From assembly GCF_020216685.1 (NCBI RefSeq), contig NZ_JAIWNS010000129.1, positions 1 through 15,422 on the forward strand: a stretch of 15,422 nt of DNA. The letters run 5' to 3'. The stretch is from Methanospirillum hungatei (GTDB lineage Archaea > Halobacteriota > Methanomicrobia > Methanomicrobiales > Methanospirillaceae). Shown here piece by piece: positions 15,296 through 15,422 of the stretch (within the stretch, counting starts at the first letter, position 1; each line of letters starts with the position of its first letter). The notes beneath the pieces are model-generated. The model worked only from the letters and a program-made list of their open reading frames with translations. It did no database searches and was not told where the DNA came from. Both the position numbers and the translations under genes were made by a program.

Positions 15296-15422
15296 ATATA
15301 CGAATGGTATTGTGGTTTCATCATAGTTGTGACTGGGTCACCAATAAGTGATGTATTCTTTTTGTAGGTTATGTATTGGTCTGTCAGAGGTCTGATTATC
15401 AGGGGATTGTTGTACGGTTATT
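15296..15422. other. Upstream region of the isochorismatase-like gene
   Basis: No gene is seen. A small perfect inverted repeat GTGAC-TGG-GTCAC lies at 15329-15341, about 35-45 bases before the ATG, near TTATTGG (minus strand) which could serve as a weak TATA element. It is a possible operator, but short enough to be chance. Confidence 0.3.

Noticed and set aside
1..15422. Insertion sequence, prophage or defence island
   Set aside because: No transposase, integrase, terminal repeats or phage genes were seen; the TA pair alone does not make an island.

Overview
The window looks like a piece of chromosome from a methanogenic archaeon, most likely of the order Methanomicrobiales and possibly Methanospirillum-like. 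The species-level guess is inference only. The evidence is a homocysteine cluster of methanogen type (DUF39/CBS protein, NIL-ferredoxin protein and UPF0280 protein), a PEGA-domain surface protein, archaeal-style TATA boxes close to start codons, T-run terminators, moderate G+C content and tight gene packing. No rRNA, tRNA, CRISPR array or insertion sequence was seen.

Layout from left to right. Positions 1-24 hold the first eight codons of a minus-strand gene that starts like a response regulator, cut by the window edge. A minus-strand chaperone operon follows, transcribed grpE (3644) to dnaK to dnaJ (90). The genes look bacterial in origin, with a strong TATA box in front of grpE. A 505-base stretch (3645-4149) has only two doubtful small reading frames. 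Next is an exported M3-family metallopeptidase (minus, 4150-6087), divergent from a ferritin-like, probably thioferritin/DPS-like, oxidative-stress protein (plus, 6174-6668). This converges on a minus-strand MntA/HepT toxin-antitoxin pair (7601 to 6679). The pair is divergent from a membrane-anchored, proline-rich protein with two PEGA domains (7684-8919), and a perfect 19-base inverted repeat lies in the shared promoter region. A small Cys-containing reading frame (9001-9222) follows.

The right half is metabolic. A minus-strand operon runs from a DUF39/CBS protein (start corrected to 12367) through a NIL plus 2x[4Fe-4S] protein and a UPF0280/ApbE-like protein to a PEBP/YbhB-like protein with a degenerate ligand site. 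The first two are the proteins known in methanogens to make homocysteine from aspartate semialdehyde and sulfide. The third is a known genomic companion of unproven role. Upstream of it, separated by a T-run terminator, lies ilvD (dihydroxy-acid dehydratase), divergent from a Cys-rich YkgJ-family protein. The window ends with an isochorismatase-fold hydrolase (minus, 14720-15295).

No clearly new multi-gene system was found. The observations most worth checking are the homocysteine operon with its two uncharacterised members, the TA/PEGA shared operator candidate, the Cys pair in the ferritin-like protein, and the palindrome-dense 60 bases in front of the truncated regulator.
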